Shown: positions 47,586 to 61,223 of the stretch, in pieces | Numbering within the stretch: the stretch's first letter is position 1 | Layout of the letters: every line of letters starts with the position of its first letter | Assembly (NCBI GenBank): GCA_019022495.1 | Contig: JAFEKR010000002.1 | Span: 5,828,001-5,892,000, forward strand | Direction: 5' to 3' | Origin: Epichloe hybrida | Lineage: Eukaryota > Ascomycota > Sordariomycetes > Hypocreales > Clavicipitaceae | DNA length: 64,000 nucleotides | Notes under the pieces: generated by a model | Told to the model about the DNA's origin: nothing | Database searches by the model: none | Seen by the model: only the letters and a program-made list of their open reading frames with translations | Made by a program: the position numbers and the translations under genes

Positions 47586-50500
47586 ACCTAATATAGGTAT
47601 AACTTTTACTATAAATATCTTACTTTAGCTTATACTTATCTTACTTTCCCTTTTATATAATACTATCCCTTTATTATTATAAACCTATTATACCTTCCTT
47701 ATTATCCTATTAGTCCTCTCCTTCTAAATAATTATTTCCTTTACTAAAATGCCTTAATACCACACTAATACTCTTACTCCTATAGCTCTAGTAACTATAG
47801 AAGTAGCCGCCCCTGCCACGCTAATGTCTTATTCTATTAGTAAGTACCTTATAAAGGGAAACTCTAATAATAAATAGTATGCTATACCTAAAATAGTCTA
47901 GTGTCCCTATAGTCCTTATATTAAATAGGCTCTTACCACTAGTGTCTTAAACTATTATTTACCTTAAAGCAAGGAGTTATATTCTCTGTATTAGTAGTAT
48001 TATATTACCTGCGTGTAATACACTAGGCTTCTATTCGCTAACTTATAACTCTAATGTGCCCTTAAGGATCTTAAGGCTAAAATTACTATAGGCATATATA
48101 TTATTAAGCCTAGAGTCCCTAAGACTATAACTATAAAGAAAAAGATACCTATCTTATTGTAAAGATACCGCTATTTTATTAGTTATTAGAAAGCTCTCCT
48201 TAACTAGGCGTAATTTAACCTAGCTTCTATACGCTTAGCTCTTAGGGCGTCTCTAGCTATAGATGCCCCTGCGATAAATATAACTAGCCTTAATATTATC
48301 CCCTTTATTAGCGCTAGCCCTTTAGCTAGTTATAGTATAGCATAGTCTATGTAATAAGTTACTAGCGTTTTGTTTTAGTAAAACTAATAGGTTATTAGTA
48401 GCTTAAATGCTATGCGTGAAGAAATGCGTAAATAGTCTACTACCTTTATCTAGGCACTTACCCCCTATTATTATAGTGAGAACTAACACTATTATTACAT
48501 TACTAAGTTAGGTAATAACTTCCCTTCCTATTATTACTAGTAGCCTACCTATCTTCCCTTTAAGTTAGAGTTAGCTAGTTTTTCTCTTAAACATGCCCTT
48601 AGAAACCCTAGAGCTAGCTAACCCCTAGCTAGAAATAATATTCCTTATCCTACTAAGACTATTATTTTTACTTACTATCCCCCCCCTTATGCTCTAGTTA
48701 TACCTTTACTTACATACACTTTATATACTAACCTTACCTACACTATCTAGAACCTAGGTTATGTCCCTAGTAGATAACTCTTTGTGCTATAACTATTACT
48801 AGGTAAATATACTATAGCTACATTAGTAAAGCACTAACTCTAAACGAAGGTAGCACGCGCTTATATAAACTCTCCTATTAATTTAAATAAAGACTTAGAG
48901 GATAATTATTCCCTTTAAGTAATAGTAGTAAACTATAATATATTAGTGTCTTAGATACGCTACTATTAGTCTATAGGTAATGTAATATGAAAAGTAACTA
49001 ATTAATCCTAACTAGGGAGTATAATATTATCTAAAACTTTCCTAATTAATCTAAACTACAATCCGTGATAATTAATTAAGGAAACCCCCTAAACCGCTAC
49101 TAAACCATTTTAAACCTCTTTACATATTCCTTAGCTCCTATAGAAGTTATAGCCTTAAGCTAAATAAATTTAGAGAGTTAATCTATAATAACCATTAGGT
49201 ATTGTGGCTTTTCTAGGGATAGTGCTAGTAAGTTTATTATAAAGTTAATAGAGATCTATAACTAAAACTAGTTAGGGATAGGTAAAGGCTTTAGTAAGCC
49301 CTAGCGCTATTAATAGCTCTTATAACTACTATAGTAGTAATAGTTATAAATAAACCTAGTAATATCTTATAATATCCTGTCCTAGTAAAACTGCTATTAT
49401 AAGATTTAGAACGTGGTATTATAGCCTAGGTGCCCTACTACTAGTGAATTATAGCATTGCTATATTAAGGTTATTATAAGAGGCTCCTACACTAGGACCT
49501 AGGTATAGCCCCTAAACTAAAGCGCCCTATAAGCGCTTATAGAATAATCTATTACTTACTCTCTTATAAGTGCCTTAATAGGAAACCTCTAGGCCCCTTC
49601 CTAGATAGCCCTTAATTAGATACTATACATAAGGTTAGAGATAATAGCCTAGTCCTATAAGGTCTAAAGGTATTTAGTAATAAAGAGAACCTTACTAGCT
49701 AGTGGTAGCGCTATACTACTATTATCTTACTGTTTATCTAGCGTTAGTAAGAGCTATATAATAGTAATAGGTTATAGAATATATTCTATTCTAGAGGTTA
49801 CCTCTTTCTAGTCCTATTCCCTTTAAGAAAAAGCATTAGGCTACTACGCTTACGTACTAGGTCTATACTAGAGGTAGAAATTAAATAGCGTAAGTGTGTC
49901 TGCCTATTAAGCTTACTGCTCTAATATTAACTAGGGAGTTATAAAGTACTCTAGGTTCTTATAGTCTATATAAATCGTAAACGGACTAGAAACGCCCTGT
50001 AGCTTAGCTAACCATGCCTTAAGGTATAAGATAATAGCTAATAATTCCTTATCGTGAATTATATAGTTCTTTTATAAGGTTATAAGGCTAGTGAAGTGGT
50101 AGGTAACTAGGTATATAATACTATCCTAGCCTTACTAGGAAAGGCATTCTCTAATAGCTATTCCTAAATAATTAGCTTTTACTACTATAGGGAGGTCTAA
50201 GTCCTATTGTGCTAGTACTAGGTACGTGATAAAGGCGTCTTTTAGCCTATTAAAGGCATTGTTCTCTTTAGGTCCCTATTAAAAAGGGATATTCCTCTTA
50301 GTTAATTATATTAGCGGTGCTACTAGTTCTAAAAAGTTACTAATAAAGTTATAGTAAAAGTTAGTAAACCTAAGGAAGCTATAGACCCCCTAAAGTTTTA
50401 TTAGGGCTGCTTACTCCCTAATAGCTATAACCTTTGCTAGGTCTAGATAGATAGAATAACCCGCTATAATAATGTATCCTAGGTATTAAACCTCCTTTAC

Positions 50501-53306
50501 TATAAACATAGACTTATTAAGGTCTAAGTATAAACCTGTGTCCCTTAGGTAGCCTAATATTAACTAGACCTTAGCTATATAGTCTTTCCTTAATCCCCCT
50601 AAGTAAACTAAGATATTATCTAAGTACGCTATAATAAAGTCCTCTAATACATCCCCTAAGGACTTATTAATATAATATTAGAATGTTACTAGTGCACTAG
50701 CTAGGCTAAAGGAGTAAACTAGTTACTTAAATAGCCTAAACCTAGTTTAAAACGCTATTAGGTGCTCCTAGCCCTTAGTAATTTATAGCTTATAAAACAC
50801 TATATAAATATTTACCTTTATAAACTAGTATGCCTAGGATAAGGAATAGAGTGTCTTCTTAATTAATAGGAGAGAATAGTAATCCTATGCTATTATCTTA
50901 TTAAGAGCGTAGTAGTTTACGTAAAAACGCTAACCCCTATTAGCCTTTTTAATAAGGAGGACTAGAGCTATAGCTAATAATAAGCTAGCATAGATCTAAC
51001 CCTTATCTATTAAGTCTATAATCTAGCGCCTAACCTCTAGAAGCTAGTCCCTTAGTATATTATATAGTAGTCCCTAAGGGAGCATTAGTTTAGACCTGTC
51101 CTAATTCTTATGTAAGCATATATAGTAATTAAGGGACCCCTAATAAGGAGGTAGGCTATTAGCTCTAGCCTTATTAAAAAGGTCTGTGAAGTTAGCTAAC
51201 TCCTTAGGTAATGTTAATGTGTCTAGGCTATTAGGTTTTATCTTAGGCACTATAATCTATAGTACTATTATTATCTCCCTAAGGCTTATAGTAATAAACA
51301 TTATAGAAGTGTCCCTCCTATAGTGTGCCTAGCGCGCTTTCATGGTATATAAGGACCTAATAATCCCCTATACTAAAGTCTTCACCCTACGCGTAAAGGC
51401 TTTAGAGACGCATAAGCCCTCTGCTACTCTAATAACTAATTACTATTTTACTATATAAATAACTATGTTATAATGTTCTAGCTATAGTATCCTAAGTATA
51501 ATGTCTTATATAAGGCCTAGGATAATATATAAATACACTAATAACTCCTAGCTATTAATGTCTATTCTAGTGTATACTATATAGGTAATTAAGGAGGTGT
51601 TCTCCTATACTCTCTTTTCCCTCCTTTTTATTTTTACTATAGTCTAAATATACCTTCTCTTTAGTAAATATATAAGCTCTAGGCTAAACTATTTTACTAC
51701 TAACTTACTTATAGCACTATAATAATTATAACTATAATTAATCTAGATATTAATATAATAATATATATTAAAGAGTATAGGAATTAAGAATAGTAGTTAG
51801 TCTATATATTATACTATATCCCGCTTTAACTCTATATAGCTTAAATAGTTATCCTATGTTATAGTATGTGGTTAGTCTCCTTACCCTTACGCAAGACTTT
51901 ACTTAGGGGCTACTTATTTTCTATAAGGGGAATGTTTACTTCCTTATTTACACTTTCCTTATTTACTCTATATAAGTTAATGCTAACCTATAGGTAATAA
52001 GGCAGGAGGAAGGTACACTCCTAAATATAGTAGTCCTTAGATTTACATTATAGGTAGCATCCCTCCTAGTAGTGTTTAGCTAACTTTACTTCTAATACTT
52101 ATTTAGCCTATTATACGTTTATAGTAGGCTTTAGACCCTTCTCCTTCTTAACTAGCCTATTTTGTTTTCCTAATTAAGTCCTTACTACGCGCACCCTAGT
52201 TATTAGTGTGTTACCCTTGTAGTTAGTCTAGGGTATAGGTTTAGCTAGCTATAGTTTACGTTAAGAATAGTACTTATTCTCTATAGCAAGGGCCTTAATA
52301 TTAACTATAATCTTGTAATACTACGTAATAGCTATGTGCTACATGCTCTGGCTAATACCTTAGCCTACGCTAATTTCTCTTAAACGCTTATTAAGCGCTT
52401 ATTAAAGCTTTACTAGCTTTATATTATCCCCTTAATAATCCTCTCTTACTAATAAGAGCTTCTTTATAAAGTAAATAAAGAACGCAGAAAATAGCTTCCC
52501 TAGGCCCTATTTTATCTAGTTAAGCTCTATAAGGGCTATCTCCTATTTATATAAATTAGAGAATATAGACCTAAGGTATTCTAGGAATTTAGCTAGGTTA
52601 AAATTATAAATACTACCTTATTTAAAGAAAGTAGCTACCTAGGACTAGACTTTAGAGGATAGGTTCTAGTAAATAAATATTTACCTATTCTTATTAGTTT
52701 TAATAAAGTCCTTATTTACCTATAGTTTATATTCTATTAGGAACCTTTATATAGTAAATAAGGCCTTATTACTATTATATAGGTTACCTATAGGGATAGG
52801 TTTTTATTTTACCCTAGGTATAGTTAAGGCTAGGTTAGAGGTAGGAGGCAAAGTAAGGTTAACTATTAGGGCATTAGGCTAGGCTATAATAGGCGGTTAG
52901 GTTAAAGGTCCTATAGTGTTTACAGCTACGTGTTATTAGAGGCGTGTAAGCTCTGCTATTTGCTTATAAAGCATAAGTTAAAGCGTTTTAAATTAGGCCT
53001 ATTAAGCTACTAGTAGTGTTATAGCGTTAGATAAGGGAGTTATTATCCCCTAGCTAGGTTAGTCTTATAGTTAAAGCGTGTCTATTATATCCCTTAATAT
53101 ATCTATTAGTATTTCTATTATATCTTTTAGTAGTTATTAAAAAGGACTAAAGGAAGTCTCTTAATTATTATAGACTAGCCCCTAGGTAACTATAATAGGG
53201 CGTTAATATAGTATTAAGAGACTTAAGGAGAAAGGAGGAAAGGTAAGAGGCTATCCCTAGTGGTGCCCCTTATACCCCCTTAGCTACTTATGTAAGCCTC
53301 CTTTCC

Positions 53307-53382
53307 TTGCCCTAACTGCTTCTACTAATCCCCTCTCTAACTGCTATACGAACAATGCTTAGGCAAAGCCTAAGCCCTTATA
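53307..53382. repeat. Terminal direct repeat of Gypsy F, right copy
   Basis: TTGCCCTAACTGC to GCCCTTATA, with the hairpin GCTTAGGCAAAGCCTAAGC. It is cut off by B2 sequence immediately to its right. Confidence 0.65.
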
Positions 53383-53489
53383 AGTATCTTATAATAAGGA
53401 TATATCTTCTATATTTATTAGGTCCCCTTTAAAAGGTTTAAGACTAGTAATATTAAATATATTATATAATTAAGTCCTAGGTAGTAATT

Positions 53490-54150
53490 TTAATTAATAT
53501 ACTAATCTATAACTCCTAATTACCTTTTTAATCTTATAGAAGCCTAGATACTTTATAGCTAGCTTCTTACTAAGGTATCTTAGGTTAATGTTTTTTATTA
53601 ATAATAAAATATAGTTACTAACTTTAAACCTTATTAAAGTTCTTTTCTAGTTATAATATTTTTTATACTAAGTCTATAAGTTACTTAAAAGCTACTTAAT
53701 TATAGTATACTTCTCTTTTAGTACTAAAATCATATTTTTAGCTTAATTATTTACTAAAGGGATGTTTACTATTACTTACTATAGACCTCTAGAATTATAA
53801 CCTTATAATGCCTTTACTAGTATATAGCTATATGTTAAGTAATTACTTATATTATATGCGAATTACGCTATTAATAGGTTATCTACCTAATTAGTCTATT
53901 TAGCATAAGTAAAAGCCCTTAAATAATATTCTAAGACCTAGTTTAAACGTTCTATCTAACTATTTATCTAGGGGTAAAAAGAAGTACTAAGTAGCCGCTT
54001 TATTATAAGAAGATAATAAAAAGTTATTTAGAAACTACTAGTAAATGTAAAACCTTAGTCTATTATAATACCTTCTAGGGCTTTATAGTCTCTAAAAACA
54101 TATTCTAAGAACATAGTTACTAGCCTATTACTAGTTAGTTATATTAAAAT
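53490..54150 (-). pseudogene. Integrase C-terminal region of Gypsy B2
   Basis: The minus-strand frame reads LRAFTYAK, DNLLIA-FAYNISNYLTY, then RTLIRFKVSNYILLLIKNIN and SKKLAIKYLGFYKIKKVI, the usual Gypsy tail (FAYN...; F.VGD.VLL..KN; KL..K..GP..I). B1 carries the same at about 22980-23600. Confidence 0.75.
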
Positions 54151-55969
54151 AAGGATATAAATACTGTATTTTATGAAATAGTTAATAATAACTAAAATTA
54201 TGTTATAGGTCTAATTTAAATCTTTCACTAGTAAAAGTCTAGTAATAAAATCCATTAATAATTCTTAAAAGAGGTAATTAGGCACTAGTAATATAGCTAG
54301 CTTACTATATAGTTTATAATACCTTAGTTTTAAAGTCTAATAATTTATATAAGTACTAATATATACCTTTATATCTTTCTTTATTATTAGCTAATAATAT
54401 TAGTTTATAATCTAATAAAGAGTTTTACTTACTTCTTAGTGCCTAGTAGTAAGGTTATTATAAGTTAGTAATAAAATTTCTTTCCTTATACCTAGAGAAA
54501 TAAAAATATAATTCTTAAATATTAATAGCTTAAAAAGTCTAATTAACTATATCTAGGATATAGCTATATTACTACTTTTAAGTAACTTTAATTAAGCTAT
54601 AGTAAAGTTATTACCTTACTATACTTTATATAATAAGACTTAAATTAGGGGTTTTAATTCTAAGCTCTTTTCTAGAAAGTTAGAGTTAAACTTAGAAAAG
54701 GTTCTCTAAATAAATTAAATCCTAGCTATAATATCTCTATAAGTAATTAGTTTAATAAATACTTCTAGTCTTATAAGAATATAGATAAGTAATGTTTTTA
54801 AGGGGTGCCCTTACTACTTACTAGTAATAACTTATACTAGTCTATCCCTATTAGAAATAGCTAGTTTAATAGGAAAATTAAAATAATTAAGTAATAAATA
54901 ATATATACGCTAGGTACTAATAGTATTACTATAGCTAGCTTATTACTTATTAATAAAAGTATAAAAAGTATTAAATAACCTTACTAATATAACTTTTCTA
55001 AGATTATCTAGATTATTAAGTTCTTTAGGAATATAGTTAAGTTATAATTTTTTAAAACCCTAGATATTAGTAGTATTATTATAGCGTTATTATAACTAAC
55101 TATTAGTTATATTAAGTAATGTTTTTATAGAGCTTATAGCACTAATAATATTACTATAGTATTCTTATCTCTTAGTATTTATAAATTTAAATAAAAAGGT
55201 AAGAAGTTATATAGTTATTACTTTCTCTTTTCTTACCTTACTTATAAAATCTAGTCTTCTTAAAAGTAAGTTAGTAAGATTTAATTTCCCTATATAATAT
55301 ATAATCTTAAAATCAAAAGAATAAAGCTTATTAAGCATAGTTACTTACTTACTAGTAAGCTTAGGCTTTATAGTAAGGTACTTATAGTTTAAATAATTTA
55401 TAATAACTTTAATTATATAAGCTAAATAAGTAAGATAGTGTCTCTATATATAAAAAGCCTCTTAGATAGCTAATAATTTACTATTAGGTATTAAATATTA
55501 TAACTTAGTATTAGTTATCTTCCTTAATATAAATATAACTAGGTGCTAGTAACCTAGCACTAATATTATAAGTATAGCCCTAATTACATATCTAGATATA
55601 TCTATCTTCACTCTAAGATATATAAGTAAGTTAAAATGCACTAAAATTAGCGCTTCCTAAAATCTTTATTAAAGCTCTCTAAATACTACTAGCTTATAGA
55701 GTTCTAGTTTAAATATTACTAGTTAATTCCCTCTAAGGTAATCTATTAATAAAATAATAATTTTACTATACTATTTAATAAAATAGTAGTAAAATCTAGT
55801 AAAACTAAGAAATAACTAAATATTAAAAACACTATGTAGTATTAGCTAGGTTATAATTACTTTAACTCTTACTAAGTCTATTATAATACCTTTCTCTAAT
55901 ATCTTAAAACCTAAAAATTTAACTTCCTTAACTAAAAATTAACACTTCTTAAGGTTAATAAAAAGACTT

Positions 55970-56460
55970 ACCTCTCTAAACCTATGTAAAACTTATTTAA
56001 TATGCTTTATATAATCCTTAACCTTATTACTATATATTAGCATATTATCTAGATAGATAATATAGGTCTTATTAATAAGTCCTTTAAGAGTATTATTTAT
56101 ATACTCCTAAAAAGTTACTAGTATATTAACTAGTTTAAATAGTATTACTAGATATTTAAAGTAGCTATATTAATAATAAAACGCTATTTTCCACTTATTA
56201 CCTAAGTAAATATATAGCTAGTAGTATATATCTTTTAAATCTAGGACTATAAAAATAACTATACTTACTAATTAATTAAGAATTTTAGTAATAAGGGGTA
56301 AAAGGGCCTTATTCTTAATTATAATCTTATTTAGGCCCCTATAATTTATATAAAGCCTTAATTTTCCTCCTTTCTTTAGAATAAATAAAATTAAGGCTTT
56401 AGCTAAGCTAACTAATCTTCTAATTTACCCTTTAAGCTACACACTTATAAAGTACTCTCT
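55970..56460 (-). pseudogene. Reverse transcriptase of Gypsy B2 (RIP-broken)
   Basis: The minus-strand frame reads GGKLRLYINYRGLNKIIIKN, LLPLITKIL, IVLDLKDIYY, LGNKWKIAFYY, YFKYLVILFKLVNILVTF, EYINNTLKGL and TYIIYLDNMLIYS. These are the chromovirus-type Gypsy RT blocks; the catalytic YLDD is now YLDN. B1 lost this segment. Confidence 0.85.
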
Positions 56461-58620
56461 AAGAACCTCTAGCTCTCTCTTAGCTAAATTATATATAAGC
56501 CCCTAAGGTAATATTTTCCCTTCTTCTAATTTAATTATATAAGTATAACCTCCTAGTTTAAGAAGCTTACTTACTAACTCTTTAGAAAAAATATCTATAA
56601 ACTCCCTATATTCTTCTAGGATTATTAGTATAGGGCGCTTAGTACTTTTATTCTAATTTAATATAGCTTCTTTACTACTTATATTTTCTAAAATTAGTAT
56701 AACTATAATACCTTTGCTTTTTTACTATAAATAAGTATACTCTAGGATTTATATAGCTACTTTACTATTTATTTATATATCTATTACTACTAGGTTCTTT
56801 AATTAACCTTTTTCTTTTCCTTTTTAATTTTTAATTTTTAAAATACTTAGCCTAATCTTTATTACTCCTAATAATAAAGTAATTACTACTATTTTTTTCT
56901 CTTTATATACTTACTACTTACTATAAGTAAAGGAGAGATATTTTATTATTACTAGATATCTCTAGTATTTATACTCCTAATATATAATTATAAGTAAATA
57001 CTTTTTAATCTAGTTTATACCTAGAATTATCCCTTTACTTATATTAGTAATAAAGTAACTAACTTAGTAAACCTTTATAAAACCTATACTATCTTTTATC
57101 TTAACTAATTTTTTTAGAATTTCTTAATATAGAATTACTTTTTTACTTACACTCTCTAATATCCTATTTAATTAGATTATATTCTCCTAATCCTTTTTTA
57201 ATAATAATTTTAGATAAATTATTAAAGACTATATACTTATATTAAATAGCGCTTATATAGCTAACTACTAGTTATCTTATTATAGAGATACTTATATTCT
57301 TATTTTATTATTTATAGGGTATTTTATAGTAAGATTATATTCCTAAGTCTATACTAATTAAACTAGTATTATATTAGGAGATATAGCTTTATTATTACTT
57401 TCTTTATACTTCTTAGTTATATACTTAGTACTTTTATAAGTAAAATAATCTAGTACTTAATAAGCTAGTAAAGTATACCTAGGTATTTTATATTTATAAT
57501 ATACTAGGGATAATCTTTTCCCTTAGTCTTTACTTTATTACTATGCCTTATTTATAAGTAATATAAAATAAGAGTATTATCTCTTTCTTTTAGAGTCCTA
57601 ACCTTTTTTATTATTTTAGCCTAAACTTATTATAACCTTTGCTTTCTTACCCTAGCCTTATAGTTAGCTCTAGGTTATTAGGATCTCTTAACTAATTATT
57701 TACTTCCTTATAGTGTTATTTAAGCTATTTAAAAAGATTATAATTCTTAGATATATAGGGATTTCTTTAGGTAACTTAGCTTTTACCTTATCTTAGGCTT
57801 ATATAAAGGATTAAAATAATTAGTTATTCTTTTACTTAAGATTTAGTAATAACCTTATTACTTCTAAGTATTTTACACCTATATCTATTATTCTAGTTTT
57901 TAACTATTCTAGAAAATTTACCTAGGTAATTAATAAATAATTTATATGCCTATTTATAGCTATATAACGTATTTACTATTACTTTATATTACTAGCTAGG
58001 TAGCTACCTATATATGTTACCTTAGTTATATTATCCTTAAAGGTATAGTAATTTAATTTAAATAATATATCTAAGTTTACTAAGAAATTCTATAGGCTTT
58101 TATATATTTCCCCTTTATATATAGGCATTTTTATTTATATTTTAATAAGACTACCTTACTATATAATTACTACTAAGTCACTATAAACTATAAGTAAAAT
58201 TATAGCTAATGTTTAAGGGGTAATTATAAGTCTAGATTAAGGGGTAATTATAAGTCTAGTTTAAGGTCTAGCTAATCCTAGATTTACCTTAAGCTCTTTA
58301 ATTTATGCCTTTATTTATAAGACCTCTTATCTCCTTTAAAGGCAATATAGCTTAGATTATATAACCTTATAATATTATTATAATGCTCTTTTTTCTTTAG
58401 TTATATTATTTATACCTTTACTTAAATTAGGATTAAGTAGCGTTTATTATACCTTATTATTATCTATAGTTCTAGATTATAGGGGTTCTCTATTTTCCTA
58501 ATTATTTATAGCTTTATTATTATAAGGTACTAGCGTGTTTCTTATAGATTTTTAGAGTATTAGCTATATAATAATCTAGCTAATAGTTTATATCCTTAAA
58601 AAGGTTAGGAGAGATTAATT

Positions 58621-58890
58621 TATTATAGCTTATACTAAAAGGTTAAGAATAAAGTAATAGCTAAGACTATTATAATTACTACTAGATAGTTACTAGCTAG
58701 GGGTAAGTATATAAAGGTTTTAATCTCTAACCTAGCACTAATAATATATATAGTCTTTAATAAATACCTCGCTTTATAAGCACATAGCTATCTTATAGCT
58801 AGCTAGCCTCTTTATTATTCATATAGCCTAAAGGTTCTCCGAAGACCTGCTTCAATAAACATCCTATCTTTGACCTCTGCGCTCCTAACA
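58621..58890 (-). repeat. Right LTR of Gypsy B2
   Basis: 270 bp. The inner start is mutated (TATTATAGCTTATACT); the outer 55 bp is intact, ending CTCTGCGCTCCTAACA. Confidence 0.92.
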
Positions 58891-58895
58891 AGAAG

Positions 58896-61025
58896 TTAGT
58901 AGCTAGAACTATCCCTAGAAGGTTATTAGCTACACTAGGTTCTAATACCTATCCAGTATATATCCCCTCTAAAAGGCTAGTTATAAAGACTAGCTTTATT
59001 AAGATTATAAAGCCTATAAGTCCTATCTTTAAAGGATTACCTAGGCTTTCTATAGGGGATAACCCTTTAGATGGGGAAAATAATTTAGAAAATTAAGATC
59101 TAAATTAAGGTTTAAAGGATTACCCTATAGATAATATAGGAAGTCCCCCTATAGGTTAAGAAAAATACCCTATAGGGCTTGTATAACCCCCTAAGGAACT
59201 AATTCTAGAAGCCTTAGAGAAGGCCACGCCTATAACTTCCCTAGGAAATTAGATTTTAACTCTAGACCTGGATTTTAACAAAATTACTAACTTTAACCCT
59301 AATATTAACCTTATAGATGTTAATATTAGTTCCCTTTCTTCTCTAGATTTTATAAAAGAAATCTACTTTAAGATATAGGAGAAGCTAAAGGATAATAACC
59401 TTAATAGCCCTAAACCTAAGACCTAGAAGCAAGCTATATCTAGCCCTAAAAGGGATAAATAGATAGAAGCTACATATAAGGAATATAAATAGCTTCTAAA
59501 GGCTAGTACTTTTAAATTTATAGGGAAAGACTAAGTACCTAAGGGCTATAAAGTACTAAAGAATAGGCTTGTTTATAAGCTTAAAAAGGATAAAGAAAAT
59601 AATCCTTTAAAATATAAGGCCTAACTCATTGCTAAGGGATTTATGCAAATTAAAGGTCTAGATTATCTAGAGACCTTTATAGCAATAAGCATTCCCCCTA
59701 GCTAGAGGATTTTACTAGCCCTAGTGGCTTGGAATAACTAGGAAATTAAATAGGTTGATTTTATAGGAGCTTTTCTTAATAGTAAGCTATAATAATAGAT
59801 TTATATGGTTATTCTAGACGGATTTATTGAATTCCTTAAAGCAAATCCTAAATTAGCTAAAAGTTTTAGCTATAAACCTTCTAAAGATTAAGTAATTCTA
59901 TTATAGAAATCTTTATATAGCCTAAAACAGAGCTTAAGGGAATGGCAACAAGCACTAATTATAGTGCTAAAGTCCCTAGGATTTAGCCCTCTAATTTCTG
60001 ACCTAGCTATATTCTATAATTCCTCCACTAAAACCTTTATTATTACGTATGTAAATAATTATCTTTTAATTAGACTGGATTTATATTATATCTAAAGACT
60101 TAAAAAGAAACTTTATAAAGTTTATCTAATAGAAGATAGGGGGCTAGCTAAATTCTTCTTAGGGGTTTAAATTATATAAGATAAAACTAATAGGGTACTA
60201 AAAATTTATTAATCTTAGTATATCTTAGAGGCTTTAAATTAATTTAATATGCTAGATAGTAAGCCTATTAGCATACCTCTTTAGCTAGGTGTTTTAGCTA
60301 CGTAAACCACTAAGCTTTTAATAGCTAGCGAAATTAAGCTCTATTAGTGCATTATAGGGACTATAATGTACCTAATATTGCTTATAAGGCTAGACATAGC
60401 CTTTACACTTTAGTGGCTATTTACAGCACTAGCTAGGCCCTATATAGAGCACCTAAAAGTAGCTAAAAATTTACTTAGGTACTTATTAGGGACTAAATTC
60501 CTTGCTATAATCTATAGGGGAGACTCTAAAGGTATAGCTAGTAAAAGCCTAATAGGTTATTATAATAGTGATTTTATAAGGGATAAAAAGACCTCTAAAT
60601 TAACCTACGCTTATCTATTTAAGCTAGCTAGTGGACCTATTAGCTAGAAATCAAAGAAAGCTAGTATAATAGCTCTATTAATATTAGAAGCTAAAGCTAA
60701 TGCTATTTGCAAGACCTTCTAGAAGCTATAGTGGCTTTAAGGCTTATTTAAGGAGCTAAAAACCCCTATTTCTCCCCCTATCTAGATATATTGTGATAAT
60801 TAAGGCGCTATAACCACTGCCTATAACCCTGCCTTATATAGCTATATAAAGCATACCTTACTAAAGTTTAACTATATTAGGCAATAGGTTTTAGAGGGTT
60901 TAGCTAAGATTGAATATCTAGATACGAAGTTAATGCCTGCAAATAGTCTAACGAAACCGTTATCTAGGCCTCTTCATTAGGCCTTTATTAAGCTATTAGG
61001 GCTTAATAATTACTAAAAACCAATA
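58896..61025 (+). pseudogene. Copia A2 reverse transcriptase and RNase H
   Basis: Continues the A2 frame after B2. An acidic linker (59000-59400) precedes the RT: NPLKYKA, LIAKGFMQIKGLDYLETF, ILLALVAWNN, VDFIGAFLNSKL, IYMVILDGF, KSLYSLKQSLREW; the catalytic YVDD appears as YVNN at 60048-60059. RNase H follows (IGYYNSDF, SGPISWKSKKASIIAL, EAKANAICKTF, IYCDN, ANSLTKPLSRPLH). In-frame stops fit Gln/Trp/Arg codons changed by RIP. It ends about 200 bp before the polypurine tract. Confidence 0.85.
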
Positions 61026-61223
61026 ACTAAATCCCTTTAACAAGGAACTAAAAACAACGCTAAAAGGGAGCTATATTTAACAATAGCTAGGAATTTAAAA
61101 AGGGGGTCTTTTATCTTTTCCTGTTTTTCCCTTTTTATCTGTTTTTATCTAAAAGTTCTTATTTACCCTATATTATTTTATATGCTTTTAATTAGCTTAT
61201 ATATAATTCTTTTGTAAAGGGGG

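Larger units (their letters stand above)
47111..53382 (-). mobile_element. Ty3/gypsy element F, inside B2, minus-strand coding, boundaries approximate
   Basis: A different Gypsy lineage. Minus-strand RT at about 50950-50350 reads YSFSLASALVTF, YINKSLGDVLEDFIIAYLDN and GLYLDLNKSMFIVKEV, then LGYIIIAGYSIYLDLAKVIAIRE; RNase H at about 49990-49850 has FYL-YRPS; integrase should lie at about 48.7-49.6 kb and gag at 51.9-53.2 kb. A 76-bp direct repeat (47163-47239 and 53307-53382) is the only shared terminal sequence found, so the right LTR is probably truncated. No TSD could be identified. Its left edge carries an inverted copy of its own RNase H segment. Confidence 0.7.
46707..58890 (-). mobile_element. 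Ty3/gypsy element B2, inserted in A2 pol, minus-strand coding
   Basis: Same family as B1: 270-bp LTRs, TSD AGAAG at 46702-46706 and 58891-58895; the empty site is in A1 near 42630. Minus-strand RT is readable at 56460-55970 and the integrase C-terminal region at about 54150-53490. Near its left end a 1.65-kb segment (present in B1 at about 21270-22920) is missing and replaced by Gypsy F. RIP is heavy inside and light at the outer LTR edges. Confidence 0.9.
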
